Source of the DNA: Eubacterium sp. AB3007
GTDB lineage: Bacteria > Bacillota > Clostridia > Peptostreptococcales > Anaerovoracaceae
Assembly (NCBI RefSeq): GCF_000688015.1
Contig: NZ_JIAD01000001.1
Coordinates: 1,612,001 to 1,676,000 of the forward strand
Direction of reading: 5' to 3'
DNA length: 64,000 nucleotides
Positions 25,648 through 33,922 of the stretch are shown piece after piece; the first letter of the stretch is position 1; each line of letters starts with the position of its first letter. The position numbers and the translations under genes are program-made. The notes under the pieces were generated by a model. It made no database searches. It saw only the letters and a program-made list of their open reading frames with translations, and was not told the DNA's origin.

Positions 25648-26235
25648 CTATTGCAGTCTCACAAAATCCTCTGCCCCGTGCTTACATACCGGGCAGACAA
25701 AATCCTCCGGAAGGGGATCTCCCTCGTAGACGTATCCACAGATGGTGCAGACCCAGCCTGTCTTCTTGGGTCCCGGTGCCGGCTTGATGTTGTCGAAATA
25801 ATACTGGTAGGTGCAGGACGGCACATCTGACAGCACCTTCTCCTCTACCACTTCTCCCACGAACTCGGTGTGTGAGCCCAGGTCGACTTCCTGGGTGACC
25901 TTGACAGAGATCACTGCATTGGTGCATCCCTCTACATAGGCGATGCCGTTCGCCATGCGAGGCGGTTCTCCTACGATCTTCTCTACCTCGCGCCCGGCCT
26001 GCATACCATAGTGCTGGAAGATCTCAAAAGGAGCCTCCTGTGTCAGCACAGAAATGTTGAACTGGCCGGTAGCTTTGATCATGTCATGCGTCAGGTTGGC
26101 CTTATTGACGCAGATGGAGATCAGCGGACCATTGGCTGCCTGGATCGCCGTGTTGATGATGCAGCCGTTGTCCTTCTCTCCCTCCTTGGCGGTGAGAACG
26201 AACAGACCATATGTCAGCTTATGAATTGCACTCAT
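25648..26235 (-). CDS. hrb: Flavin reductase-rubredoxin fusion (high-molecular-weight rubredoxin)
   Basis: A 195-residue fusion. The first 150 residues are a flavin reductase-like FMN domain with NGCIINTAIQ, and the last 38 are a rubredoxin with two C-x2-C knuckles (CTICG and CPVCK). This is the layout of Hrb from acetogens, which takes electrons from NAD(P)H and feeds flavodiiron oxygen or NO reductases. The start at 26235 is used because AAGGAGG is 7 bases upstream, inside the end of the free rubredoxin gene 2 bases away. The two form an operon with the PAP2 gene; no flavodiiron protein gene is in this window. Confidence 0.9.
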   Translation of the reverse strand: MSAIHKLTYGLFVLTAKEGEKDNGCIINTAIQAANGPLISICVNKANLTHDMIKATGQFNISVLTQEAPFEIFQHYGMQAGREVEKIVGEPPRMANGIAYVEGCTNAVISVKVTQEVDLGSHTEFVGEVVEEKVLSDVPSCTYQYYFDNIKPAPGPKKTGWVCTICGYVYEGDPLPEDFVCPVCKHGAEDFVRLQ

Positions 26236-26237
26236 AT

Positions 26238-26405
26238 TCAATCCTCCTTCCTGGGTTCAAACACTGCCTTGCCCATGCCACAGAGCGGGCACTTGAAATC
26301 TGCTGGCAGATCTTCGAACGCTGTTCCCGGCTCGATCCCCTGCTCCGGCAGTCCCTTCTCCGGATCGTACTCCCACTTGCATGCGCCGCAGATATACTTA
26401 TCCAT
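26238..26405 (-). CDS. Rubredoxin (small, free-standing)
   Basis: A 55-residue iron protein beginning [11 protein letters not shown]. The iron ligands are C6-x2-C9 and C39-x2-C42 (CPLCG), with the conserved aromatic and FEDLP stretch between. It carries single electrons, here most likely to or from the adjacent Hrb. The start overlaps the PAP2 stop by 8 bases and has AAGGAGG 6 bases upstream. Its length is just above the 52-54 residues usual for rubredoxins. Confidence 0.93.
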   Translation of the reverse strand: MDKYICGACKWEYDPEKGLPEQGIEPGTAFEDLPADFKCPLCGMGKAVFEPRKED

Positions 26406-27087
26406 TTAATACCTCCTTCTTTTCGAGTACTCTATCGATGATGACAGTGGCTGACAGAAGATAGGCAAAGCCCATGCTCCATCCGCCCAACACGTCGGTC
26501 ACGAAGTGAACACCCACAAAGATCCGACTAAAACCGATCCCCAGGATCAAAGCGGCCAGTACGACCATCATGATGGTTACGGTACGCCGAGACACACCCT
26601 CGCTGCGCTGCATCCAGCGCCAGAACAGGAAGATCACCACCCCCAGGCAGATCATAACGTTCATGGAATGGCCGCTGGGAAAGGAGTATCCGCCCTGCTG
26701 GATCAGGTGCAGACTGCTATCGGGGCGAGGTCTGGCAAAACTGGTCTTCAGGATCTTATAGAGCCCAAACCCAATGGCTCCCGTCACCGCAGCAGGGATC
26801 CCCACGGGCCACCTGGTCCTCGGAAGGATCAACAGTACGGCAAGAAAACCGACGATGCAGACACCATCCCCGATGTGGGTGAATCGACTGAAAAAGGCGT
26901 TGGTCACCGGTCCCCGCAGACTGTACACCGCGTAATCCACGGCGTGATCAAAACTTGCTGTCCGGCCTGTCTGCACCATATATGCCACCAACACGAAAAC
27001 AAGCAAGGCTGCGCCTGTGATGACAAGGCGCGCCTTGCCGGAACCTTTCTTCTTCTGTTCGATCTGGTCGTAGCTCTTTGTAGACAT
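26398..27087 (-). CDS. PAP2-family membrane phosphatase
   Basis: A 229-residue membrane protein with the three PAP2 phosphatase motifs: [15 protein letters not shown] and [12 protein letters not shown], including both catalytic histidines. It has about six helices. Family members dephosphorylate phosphatidic acid, phosphatidylglycerol phosphate or undecaprenyl pyrophosphate. AGGAGG precedes the ATG and a TATAAT lies just upstream of that. It is the first gene of an operon with rubredoxin and Hrb, a pairing with no obvious functional link. It is divergent from plsC. Confidence 0.87.
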   Translation of the reverse strand: MSTKSYDQIEQKKKGSGKARLVITGAALLVFVLVAYMVQTGRTASFDHAVDYAVYSLRGPVTNAFFSRFTHIGDGVCIVGFLAVLLILPRTRWPVGIPAAVTGAIGFGLYKILKTSFARPRPDSSLHLIQQGGYSFPSGHSMNVMICLGVVIFLFWRWMQRSEGVSRRTVTIMMVVLAALILGIGFSRIFVGVHFVTDVLGGWSMGFAYLLSATVIIDRVLEKKEVLNG

Positions 27088-27222
27088 TCACTTTCCTCCT
27101 GCCCCCATTATACAATGAAACCCCGTTCCACGCTACCACCAATCGTTCGCAGTGCGTGAACCTGTGGATATTTCCGCGGATCTGTGGTAGAATAGCGGTA
27201 TCACCAAAACAGGAGGCTATCA

Positions 27223-27978
27223 ATGATCATCATCCGAAATATCCCCGGTATGGGACGTCTCTTCTACTCCCTCTACCGTTTCAAGAAATACGTTCCCGGC
27301 ATCCGTGAAGCCTACAACGCGGGGGACATCGAGCTGGAGAAACAGCGCATCGCCGAGTCCACCCAGGTCTGGGCACAGACCATCTCCCGCATGTACGGCA
27401 TGAAGGTTCAGGTCCGTGGCAAGGAAAACATTCCCGATCATGACGGTCTGGTCTTCATCTCTAACCACCAGGGCTACGGTGACATCATCGCCATGCTTCT
27501 GGCAACGGAAGGACGCCAGATCAGTTTTGTTGCCAAGGATCAGTTGTCCAAGATCCCTCTGTTCGGCATGTGGATCAAGACCATCCGTGGCGTGTTCATC
27601 CAGCGAGGCAACGCCAAGGCTGCCCTGAAATCTATTGCCGAAGCCTCTGACCTGGTGAAACAGGGCTTCAACATGGTCATCTTCCCAGAGGGCACCCGCT
27701 CCCGGGGCGGTGAGATGAAGCCTTTCAAGGCAGGCAGTTTCAAACTCGCCACCAAAGCCAAGGCCACCATCGTCCCGGTGACCATCCATGGCACCTATGA
27801 CATGTTCGAGACCAGGGGCACCATCGGCCCCAGCAGCAGCGTGGTCTGTTTCCACCCGCCTGTGGATACTGCTGATCTGGACCGCCACGCCCTCCGCGAG
27901 TTGGAAGGCCAGGTGGAGGCCACGATCCGCCAGAAACTTGTCGAACTGACCGAAGAAAAAAACCGCGGGGACTTTTGA
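27223..27978 (+). CDS. plsC: 1-acyl-sn-glycerol-3-phosphate acyltransferase (PlsC family)
   Basis: A 251-residue acyltransferase that adds the second acyl chain to lysophosphatidic acid in phospholipid synthesis. Motif I is NHQGYGD (H-x4-D), the motif II region is RGVFIQRG and motif III is FPEGTRS, so the catalytic set is complete. A hydrophobic N-terminus would hold it at the membrane. The ATG follows AGGAGG. Its terminator hairpin overlaps the stop codon. Standing alone, it lies opposite a PAP2 phosphatase gene, which fits a small lipid-metabolism neighbourhood. Confidence 0.92.
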   Translation: MIIIRNIPGMGRLFYSLYRFKKYVPGIREAYNAGDIELEKQRIAESTQVWAQTISRMYGMKVQVRGKENIPDHDGLVFISNHQGYGDIIAMLLATEGRQISFVAKDQLSKIPLFGMWIKTIRGVFIQRGNAKAALKSIAEASDLVKQGFNMVIFPEGTRSRGGEMKPFKAGSFKLATKAKATIVPVTIHGTYDMFETRGTIGPSSSVVCFHPPVDTADLDRHALRELEGQVEATIRQKLVELTEEKNRGDF

Positions 27979-27989
27979 TCTCCGCGGTT
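27961..27989 (+). terminator. Rho-independent terminator overlapping the plsC stop
   Basis: AACCGCGG (27961-27968) pairs with CCGCGGTT (27982-27989), followed by TTTTCG. The first arm is still coding. Confidence 0.85.
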
Positions 27990-27994
27990 TTCGT

Positions 27995-28705
27995 CTATTC
28001 GTCGTGACTTGGCAGCGCCGACCCCGTGATGGGGATCGCCTCCCCTCCAAATGTAGGCTCCGGCTTTGTGATACAGTAGAGGAAATCTTTGTTCCTGGCC
28101 AGCACCTCCCGGATCTCCCGATTCACCTGGCCGACGTAGGTGTCCTGGTCGGCACTGGCACCGATCGCAACGATGCCCATGGCCTTCGCATCATAGAGGG
28201 CACGGTACATGTGATAGCGCTGCGTGACCACGATCATCCTCTTCACCTGAAAGATCAGATCCGCCCGGTACATGGACTCGTAGGTGGAAAACCCCGCGTG
28301 GTCGCAGAAGATGTCCTCCTCCGGCACCCCGGCATCCAGCAGGTAGTGGTACATGGTGTGTATCTCGTTGTATCCCACCTGTCCATTGTCCCCACTTACC
28401 AGGATCTTCGGCGCATACCCCTTCTGGTAGAGCTGCAGCGCCGCCTCCAGCCGATCCCGAAGCATAGGCGTCGGGCTTCCATCGTCCCGCACTCCGCATC
28501 CCAGCACCAGGATACACTGGGCGTCTATCTTCCGGAGCGCCTTCTCCTCTGCCGCATCTGGCTGCAGCCCCTTCGCCCCTATCTTCACAGCAATTCTGTC
28601 CACGGTCTTCTTCTGTACATAATTATTAACACACACCGCATACAGCCCAGCTGCCACCACCAGAGCGATCAGCAGAAATATCCCATATCCCAATAGTTTC
28701 TTCAT
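27995..28705 (-). CDS. YdcF/SanA/ElyC-family (DUF218) protein
   Basis: A 236-residue protein with one N-terminal membrane helix (about residues 4-27) and an extracytoplasmic DUF218 domain. The domain has VLGCGVRDDGSPTPMLRDR, the nucleotide-like loop ILVSGDNGQVGYNE and VVTQRYHMYRA. Related SanA/ElyC proteins affect envelope integrity and vancomycin sensitivity, but the reaction is not established. AAGG-type ribosome site before ATG. Divergent from aroB. Confidence 0.82.
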   Translation of the reverse strand: MKKLLGYGIFLLIALVVAAGLYAVCVNNYVQKKTVDRIAVKIGAKGLQPDAAEEKALRKIDAQCILVLGCGVRDDGSPTPMLRDRLEAALQLYQKGYAPKILVSGDNGQVGYNEIHTMYHYLLDAGVPEEDIFCDHAGFSTYESMYRADLIFQVKRMIVVTQRYHMYRALYDAKAMGIVAIGASADQDTYVGQVNREIREVLARNKDFLYCITKPEPTFGGEAIPITGSALPSHDE

Positions 28706-28829
28706 CTTTCAATCCTTCCCCGGGCACAAAGCCCTGTGTCCGCCTTCATTATAACATTTTGCAATGGCAATGAAAATATGATACACTAACATAAATAGAC
28801 TGCGAAAAACAGAAAAGCGAGGATTGTGC

Positions 28830-29873
28830 ATGAAAAGATTTTCTGTAACAACAAGCCGTCCATACGATATCCTGGTGGGGGAGAACCTGCTTCCGCAGGT
28901 CGGCGCTCTGCTCGGGGAACAGCTCGCGCCATGCAAAGTCTCCCTGATCACGGACAGTCGCGTAAACGGCATCTACGCACAGGTGGTAATGACCTCTCTG
29001 ATGGAAAACGGGTTTCAGGTTTCCAAGATCGTCTTTCCGGAAGGAGAGCACTCCAAGAACATTACCACATATAAGAATGTCCTGGAGGCGCTTTCTGAGG
29101 AGAACCTGTCTCGTTCAGACCTGATCGTCGCCCTTGGCGGCGGCGTGGTGGGGGATCTGTCGGGGTTTGCCGCCGCCACATATCTGCGGGGAATCCGCTA
29201 TATTCAAGTGCCCACCACCTATCTGGCGGCTGTGGATTCCTCGGTAGGAGGCAAGACCGGCATCAACCTGCTGACCGGGAAGAACCTGGCGGGGGCCTTT
29301 TGGCAACCCTCCATGGTGATCTGTGACTACCGGACCTTTGACACGCTGGAAGACGCGGAGCGTCTTAATGGTGCCGCAGAAGCCATCAAGAGCGGGATGA
29401 TCATGGAAGCGAACCTGATCGACCACGTTCTGGCCCGGGACTACGAGCATGTGATCGGCCGCTGCGTATCCATCAAGAAATCCATCGTGGAGGCGGACGA
29501 ACGGGACACCGGTATGCGGCAACTCCTGAACTTCGGCCACACCATCGGTCACAGCCTGGAGAAGCTCAGCGCCTACAAGATTCCTCATGGACATGCGGTC
29601 GCCCGAGGCATGGTGGTGGAATCAAGAGCTGCTTTCCGCATGGGTTTGACGGACTTTGATGCCAGCCCATTCCTGACAGAGACTCTGCAGACGAACGGTT
29701 TTGACCTTCGCATCCCATATTCGCGGGAAGAACTCCTGAAGTACGCCCTGAACGACAAGAAGATCAGTGGGGACAACATCGCCATGGTGGTCCCGGAGGT
29801 CATCGGCAAGTGCCGGTTACAGAAGATCCCCCTTTCGGAACTGGGGCACTTCATCGAGTGTGGATTGGAATAG
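28830..29873 (+). CDS. aroB: 3-dehydroquinate synthase
   Basis: A 347-residue enzyme of the second shikimate step (DAHP to 3-dehydroquinate, NAD and Zn/Co dependent). GGGVVGDLSGFAAATYLRG is the NAD-binding stretch, PTTYLAAVDSSVGGKTGIN the substrate region, and the metal ligands are E in NGAAEAIKSG, H in NFGHTIGHSLE and H in HGHAVARGM. ATG at 28830 follows GAGG at a good distance; a TTG two codons earlier is less likely. The other shikimate genes are not adjacent. A ridA gene follows 42 bases later. Confidence 0.95.
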   Translation: MKRFSVTTSRPYDILVGENLLPQVGALLGEQLAPCKVSLITDSRVNGIYAQVVMTSLMENGFQVSKIVFPEGEHSKNITTYKNVLEALSEENLSRSDLIVALGGGVVGDLSGFAAATYLRGIRYIQVPTTYLAAVDSSVGGKTGINLLTGKNLAGAFWQPSMVICDYRTFDTLEDAERLNGAAEAIKSGMIMEANLIDHVLARDYEHVIGRCVSIKKSIVEADERDTGMRQLLNFGHTIGHSLEKLSAYKIPHGHAVARGMVVESRAAFRMGLTDFDASPFLTETLQTNGFDLRIPYSREELLKYALNDKKISGDNIAMVVPEVIGKCRLQKIPLSELGHFIECGLE

Positions 29874-29915
29874 TCAAGAAGTCATTTTCTTTGGAATAGA
29901 AATCGAGGTGTGATT

Positions 29916-30299
29916 ATGAGAAGAATCGTAGCAACAGACAACGCCCCTGCGGCAATCGGCCCCTATGCACAGGCAAACGTCGTAGACAACCTGGTGTTCA
30001 CTTCCGGGCAGATCCCACTGGATCCGGCCACTGGAGAACTGGTCGAGGGCGGCATCCAGGAGCAGACGCATCGCGTCTTTCTGAACCTGGCGGCAGTGCT
30101 AGAGGAAGCCGGCACCAATCTGGGAAATGTAGTGAAGACGACCTGTTTCCTGTCCAACATCGATGACTTCACCGCCATGAACCAAGTCTACGGGGAGTAC
30201 TTCCCCAAGGGTATCTTTCCATCCCGCTCTGCCTTTCAGGTGGCAGCGCTGCCCAAGGGCGCTCTGGTGGAGATCGAAGCCATCGCTCTCCTGAAATAG
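29916..30299 (+). CDS. ridA: RidA family enamine/imine deaminase
   Basis: A 127-residue YjgF/YER057c/UK114 protein. RidA hydrolyses reactive enamine/imine intermediates made by PLP enzymes. The active-site Arg is in the PSRSAFQVAALPKGA stretch and Glu in VEIEAIA, and the N-terminal APAAIGPYAQA is characteristic. It forms trimers. GAGGTG precedes the ATG at 29916. It follows aroB and precedes a large palindrome and ispD. Confidence 0.95.
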   Translation: MRRIVATDNAPAAIGPYAQANVVDNLVFTSGQIPLDPATGELVEGGIQEQTHRVFLNLAAVLEEAGTNLGNVVKTTCFLSNIDDFTAMNQVYGEYFPKGIFPSRSAFQVAALPKGALVEIEAIALLK

Positions 30300-30319
30300 A
30301 ATTGTCAACAGAACCTATC

Positions 30320-30377
30320 CCGGAATCCTTAGGGCATTTGTCGCTAATATTAGCGATTATTCCCCTAAGGATTCCGG
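30320..30377. repeat. Long nested palindrome between ridA and ispD
   Basis: The outer arms CCGGAATCCTTAGGG (30320-30334) and CCCTAAGGATTCCGG (30363-30377) are perfect complements. They enclose a perfect 16-base palindrome TCGCTAATATTAGCGA (30341-30356). There is no T-tract on the plus strand. It lies 18 bases before the ispD start and might terminate ridA transcripts, control ispD, or be a small mobile repeat. Confidence 0.7.
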
Positions 30378-30395
30378 CATATATGAGGAAAAACT

Positions 30396-31178
30396 ATGGT
30401 ATATGCATTTATTATGGCTGGCGGGCAAGGTACTCGCATGGGCAACACCGAAAAACCCAAGCAATTCCTGGAAATCTGCGGCAAGCCCATCCTTCTCTGG
30501 TCGGTGGAGGCATTTCGTCGCAACCCCCGTGTGGATGCGGTGCTGGTGCTCACGCCCCGGGAATGGATCCCCTATACCCGAGAACTGTTGGAAGCGGCAA
30601 CACCAGATAACTCGTGCCCACGGAACACCGATTCCTCCCTCTGCCCGCTCCATCTGGTAGCTGGCGGACCGACCCGTACGGATACTCTGCTGAACGGGAT
30701 CCGTTTTCTGAAGGCCCAAGGGTTATTGGACGAGGGCACCTGCCTGCTGACCCACGATGCGGTCCGCCCTTTGGTCACGGATCAGATCATCGACGCCAAC
30801 ATCGACTGCGTCCTGGCAGGGGGCACCTGCACCACCGCAGTGCCCGCGACGGACACCCTGCTCCACACGACTGGCAGCGTGGGCGATGCAAGCGCGACCT
30901 CTGCGGCCTCTGCCTCCTCTGGTACGCCGCTCCTGATCGACCACATTCCGGACCGCAGCCAGTACTATCTGGCCCAGACACCTCAGAGTTTTCGGGCACA
31001 GCGCTTCCTTGAGATCTGGGAAACGCTCACCGAAACGGAGCGGGCGGTCCTCACCGATGCGTCCAAAGTCTTTGTGCTGAAGGGAGAGCCAGTCACCATC
31101 GTCCCGGGACATCCCTCCAATCTGAAGATCACCTACGCCGGGGATCTGGCGGTCGCCGAAACATGGATGGCTTTGTGA
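30396..31178 (+). CDS. ispD: 2-C-methyl-D-erythritol 4-phosphate cytidylyltransferase
   Basis: A 260-residue enzyme of the non-mevalonate isoprenoid pathway (MEP + CTP to CDP-ME). The nucleotide loop is MAGGQGTRMG with K21 in EKPKQF, THDAVRPLV holds the metal-binding Asp, and the C-terminal substrate region is HPSNLKITY. GAGG lies before the ATG. It is longer than usual because of a Ser/Ala-rich insertion at about residues 157-178 (ASATSAASASSG) in a surface loop before the catalytic QTPQSF, and about 10 extra residues near 70-80. No other isoprenoid gene is adjacent. Confidence 0.93.
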   Translation: MVYAFIMAGGQGTRMGNTEKPKQFLEICGKPILLWSVEAFRRNPRVDAVLVLTPREWIPYTRELLEAATPDNSCPRNTDSSLCPLHLVAGGPTRTDTLLNGIRFLKAQGLLDEGTCLLTHDAVRPLVTDQIIDANIDCVLAGGTCTTAVPATDTLLHTTGSVGDASATSAASASSGTPLLIDHIPDRSQYYLAQTPQSFRAQRFLEIWETLTETERAVLTDASKVFVLKGEPVTIVPGHPSNLKITYAGDLAVAETWMAL

Positions 31179-31183
31179 ATCAG

Positions 31184-31218
31184 AAAAAAAACGAACCGCA
31201 GTGGCTCTCCGCAGTTCG
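31184..31218. terminator. Bidirectional terminator between ispD and the GNAT gene
   Basis: The CGAAC/GTTCG hairpin at 31192-31218 has TTCTTCTTCT on the plus side and TTTTTTTT on the minus side. Confidence 0.8.
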
Positions 31219-31228
31219 TATTCTTCTT

Positions 31229-31762
31229 CTATTTCCGCGCTTCCCACTCCTCCCGCAACAGGGAGAAGCACATGGAATCGCGGCACTCCCCGGTGTAGGT
31301 CTCATAGGAGCGGCGTATAGTCCCTTCATACACAAAGCCGCACTTGCTGATCACACTCTGTGATCTATGGTTTTCCGGCGCTGTACAGATGCCCACCAAC
31401 GCCAGCCCGAGCTCTTCGAAGGCGAACCGCAGCACTTCCTGGCAGGCCTCCGTCATGAGCCCTTTGCCCCACTGGTCCTCTGCCAGGGAGTAGCCGATCT
31501 CACGGGAATTCTCATCCCGATGACGGTCCGGTTCCAGTCCGATGGTCCCGATGATGCGATCCTCCCCCTTCAGGCGAATCGCCCAGGACTCCGCCGGAGC
31601 GAACAACGTCGCTATGATCCCGGCGCTCTCCTCCACCGATTCGTGGGGCTTCCATCCCGCATGGGGACCCACGTTTGGATTGCTGGCATAGTCATACAGC
31701 CCCTGGGCATCCTCCAGCGTATACATGCGAAGCGTCAGTCGTTCGGTTTCCAGGTCTCTCAT
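31229..31762 (-). CDS. GNAT-family N-acetyltransferase, RimJ/RimL-like
   Basis: A 177-residue acetyltransferase beginning MRDLETERLTLR, the standard opening of the RimJ/RimL/Acetyltransf_3 group. The acetyl-CoA region is AEDQWGKGLMTEACQEV, followed by NHRSQSVISKCGF, the conserved Asn-x-x-S and K-x-G-F contacts. ATG at 31762 follows GGAG; the open frame continues upstream through repeats but without a start signal. The substrate is unknown, possibly a ribosomal protein or a small amine. Confidence 0.85.
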   Translation of the reverse strand: MRDLETERLTLRMYTLEDAQGLYDYASNPNVGPHAGWKPHESVEESAGIIATLFAPAESWAIRLKGEDRIIGTIGLEPDRHRDENSREIGYSLAEDQWGKGLMTEACQEVLRFAFEELGLALVGICTAPENHRSQSVISKCGFVYEGTIRRSYETYTGECRDSMCFSLLREEWEARK

Positions 31763-31792
31763 CTTCTCTTCTCCTATCGCAATTAGGCGATT

Positions 31793-31879
31793 CGTCCCAA
31801 GGGGCGGGCGTTTCGCGCGGTCTACAGGTCGTCCCAAGGGGCGGGCGTTTCGCGCGGTCTACAAGCGATTCGTCCCAAA
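31793..31879. repeat. 34-base tandem direct repeat (two copies plus a fragment)
   Basis: The unit CGTCCCAAGGGGCGGGCGTT... ending in GGTCTACA occurs at 31793-31826 and 31830-31863, with the fragment GCGATTCGTCCCAA at 31866-31879. The same GCGATTCGTCCCAA start precedes the first copy. The unit is GC-rich and imperfectly palindromic around CCAAGGGGCGGG. It lies between two minus-strand genes. Confidence 0.75.
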
Positions 31880-31911
31880 CCACAGGCTCGCCCCGCAGGC
31901 GTCCGTAGCCT

Positions 31912-33918
31912 TTACTCTGTCGTGCTGATGATCGTATCGTTGCTCTTGTCGATCTGGCTGACCTTCATGCGAGAAGCGTCTTCCTCGTCCACCTCTTCCT
32001 CCAGGCCAAGCAGGTCCGGACTCAGATAGACCGTGTGCAGGACTTTGTCGCCAAGGGTGACCTTGCTCTGCTCAGTGAAATTCTGCCCCTGGATGTAATA
32101 CTTGCCACCCACATTGACCACCCGGTAGATCTTGATATCCTTCACGCCCATGCGCATGCCGGCCTTCTGGAAAGGATTGATCCCGCCGTACATGTAATCC
32201 TCCCCGTAGAACATATCGTAGCCCAGCACCTTCAGGTCCTTCAGATAGTCCGTCGCCGAAGCCTTCACCTTCTGGTGATAGCGAACGATGGATCCGCTGT
32301 GGATCCCCGCCCGGCCCAGCACGTTGGCCGCCAACTGATAGGTAGTCAGGTCTTTGTCCTTCTTTTTCAGGCCGTAGTTGCTCCAGATCACATACTGTGT
32401 CTGGTAGAGATCCTTTGCGTCATAGGACTCCTCCGTGATATCCAGCGCCGGGATGTGATCGCCGTACATCACAAGGATGACCGGTTCCTCGTAAGTCTTC
32501 AGAGTATCCGTCAGTTCTTTGACGAACTGATCCATCTCAAACACCTGGTTGACGTAATACTCATACTTGTTTTTCGTCTCCTCGTTCGCCGCGGAGGTGA
32601 CCTGGATCTTCGGGTTCACCAACATGGGCTCCGTCGGGTATTTCCCGTGCCCCTGCACGGAGATCGTATAGATATAATCCCGGGTCTTGGAGGACTTCAT
32701 CGTCTCCAGGATCTGGGAGGTGAGGATCTTGTCCTTTGCCCAGTTCTTTGGGGTGTACTCCACACCGCTCATGTACTCCACCGAGGTGAAGGAGTTGTAG
32801 CCGATGTTGTCAAACACCTCGTTCCGGTTGTAGAACAGAGCCCTGTGGTTGTGAATCGCATGGGCGGAATAGCCGATATCCGTCAGATCACTGGCCACGC
32901 TCTCCGCCGTCCGATCCGTCAGGACCGACTTGAAGGGGTACTCACCAGGGCCGAAGAACTTCACCGAGATCCCGGTCATCACCTCGAATTCCGTGTTGGC
33001 CGTTCCCGCGCCGCAGGCCGGTACCGTCAGGTTGCCCGTGGAATAGTGACGGGCCAGCTGGCGGAAGTTCGGTGTCGCAGGCTGCGATAGTTTGATATCT
33101 TTGAACTTTGTCGGATCCACAAAGGACTCCAGCTGCAGGAAGATGATGTTAGGCTTATCCTCAGAGACCGCAATATCCTTCTCTGACCTCTTCACCACTC
33201 CGCTCTTGCTGATCCCACTCTTTTTCACGATGGCCGAGACCTCCTCCTGAGAGTATCCGGCCGGCTTGCTGATGCCCTGGTTGAGCCAGGTATTGATAAA
33301 GCAGTACGGCACACCGTAATCCCGGTATGCATACGCCAGGTTTCCGAAGAAGGTAGACAGCACGTTCACACGGATCAATCCATAAGTACTTCCAAAGGCG
33401 CAGGCGATGATCAGAAGGCAGACCACCAGATTGCGCTTGAACTTGATCGCTTCCTTATGCTTCGGGCCCTTGATGAACAGGATCACGAACCCGATCACCA
33501 CCAGCAGGATCACCACGCCGATCATGATGATCTGCCACATAGCCATGTAGTTGGTAAGGATGGTCGCCCCCTCGGTCATGGCCGAAAGATCCTTCATGGT
33601 AAACGGAGTCATGCGCTGGGTCAGGATCACCCCGTTGGCCACACCGATCAGCATCCACACGAAGGTGATCAGCCCGGTGACGAACATCCGCCGCTTGAAC
33701 AGCGAGCCAATGCAGAGGGTCGCAAATATGATAAGTACGTTATAGAAAAACACCAGCGGGTGCTGGACCATCCACAGCAAACCACCGAGCCCCGGCAGCT
33801 GCTGTCTTCCCAGCGTTTCCAGGATCAGTTCGAGCAGAAACGCCAGCACAAGCTCATGCACCATGGAGTTGTTCAGATGTTCGTTATAGTATTGTCTTGC
33901 TTTTCTAAGTTTGTCCAT
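31912..33918 (-). CDS. LTA synthase-family membrane sulfatase
   Basis: A 668-residue protein with five N-terminal membrane helices and an extracellular sulfatase/phosphatase-fold domain, the layout of lipoteichoic acid synthase and related glycerophosphate or phosphoethanolamine transferases. The metal site starts with FLQLESF, the catalytic Thr lies in ACGAGTANTEFEVMTG, and YGDHIPAL holds the Asp-His metal ligands. A roughly 100-residue C-terminal tail beyond the catalytic domain looks like a small beta domain. ATG at 33918 follows AGGAG and lies 4 bases after rsmA. It is the last gene of the long parA-to-sulfatase block. Confidence 0.88.
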   Translation of the reverse strand: MDKLRKARQYYNEHLNNSMVHELVLAFLLELILETLGRQQLPGLGGLLWMVQHPLVFFYNVLIIFATLCIGSLFKRRMFVTGLITFVWMLIGVANGVILTQRMTPFTMKDLSAMTEGATILTNYMAMWQIIMIGVVILLVVIGFVILFIKGPKHKEAIKFKRNLVVCLLIIACAFGSTYGLIRVNVLSTFFGNLAYAYRDYGVPYCFINTWLNQGISKPAGYSQEEVSAIVKKSGISKSGVVKRSEKDIAVSEDKPNIIFLQLESFVDPTKFKDIKLSQPATPNFRQLARHYSTGNLTVPACGAGTANTEFEVMTGISVKFFGPGEYPFKSVLTDRTAESVASDLTDIGYSAHAIHNHRALFYNRNEVFDNIGYNSFTSVEYMSGVEYTPKNWAKDKILTSQILETMKSSKTRDYIYTISVQGHGKYPTEPMLVNPKIQVTSAANEETKNKYEYYVNQVFEMDQFVKELTDTLKTYEEPVILVMYGDHIPALDITEESYDAKDLYQTQYVIWSNYGLKKKDKDLTTYQLAANVLGRAGIHSGSIVRYHQKVKASATDYLKDLKVLGYDMFYGEDYMYGGINPFQKAGMRMGVKDIKIYRVVNVGGKYYIQGQNFTEQSKVTLGDKVLHTVYLSPDLLGLEEEVDEEDASRMKVSQIDKSNDTIISTTE

Positions 33919-33922
33919 ACAC

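Noticed and set aside
31725..31928. Small frames reading through the 34-bp repeats
   Set aside because: Composition follows the repeat only; no start signal and no homology.
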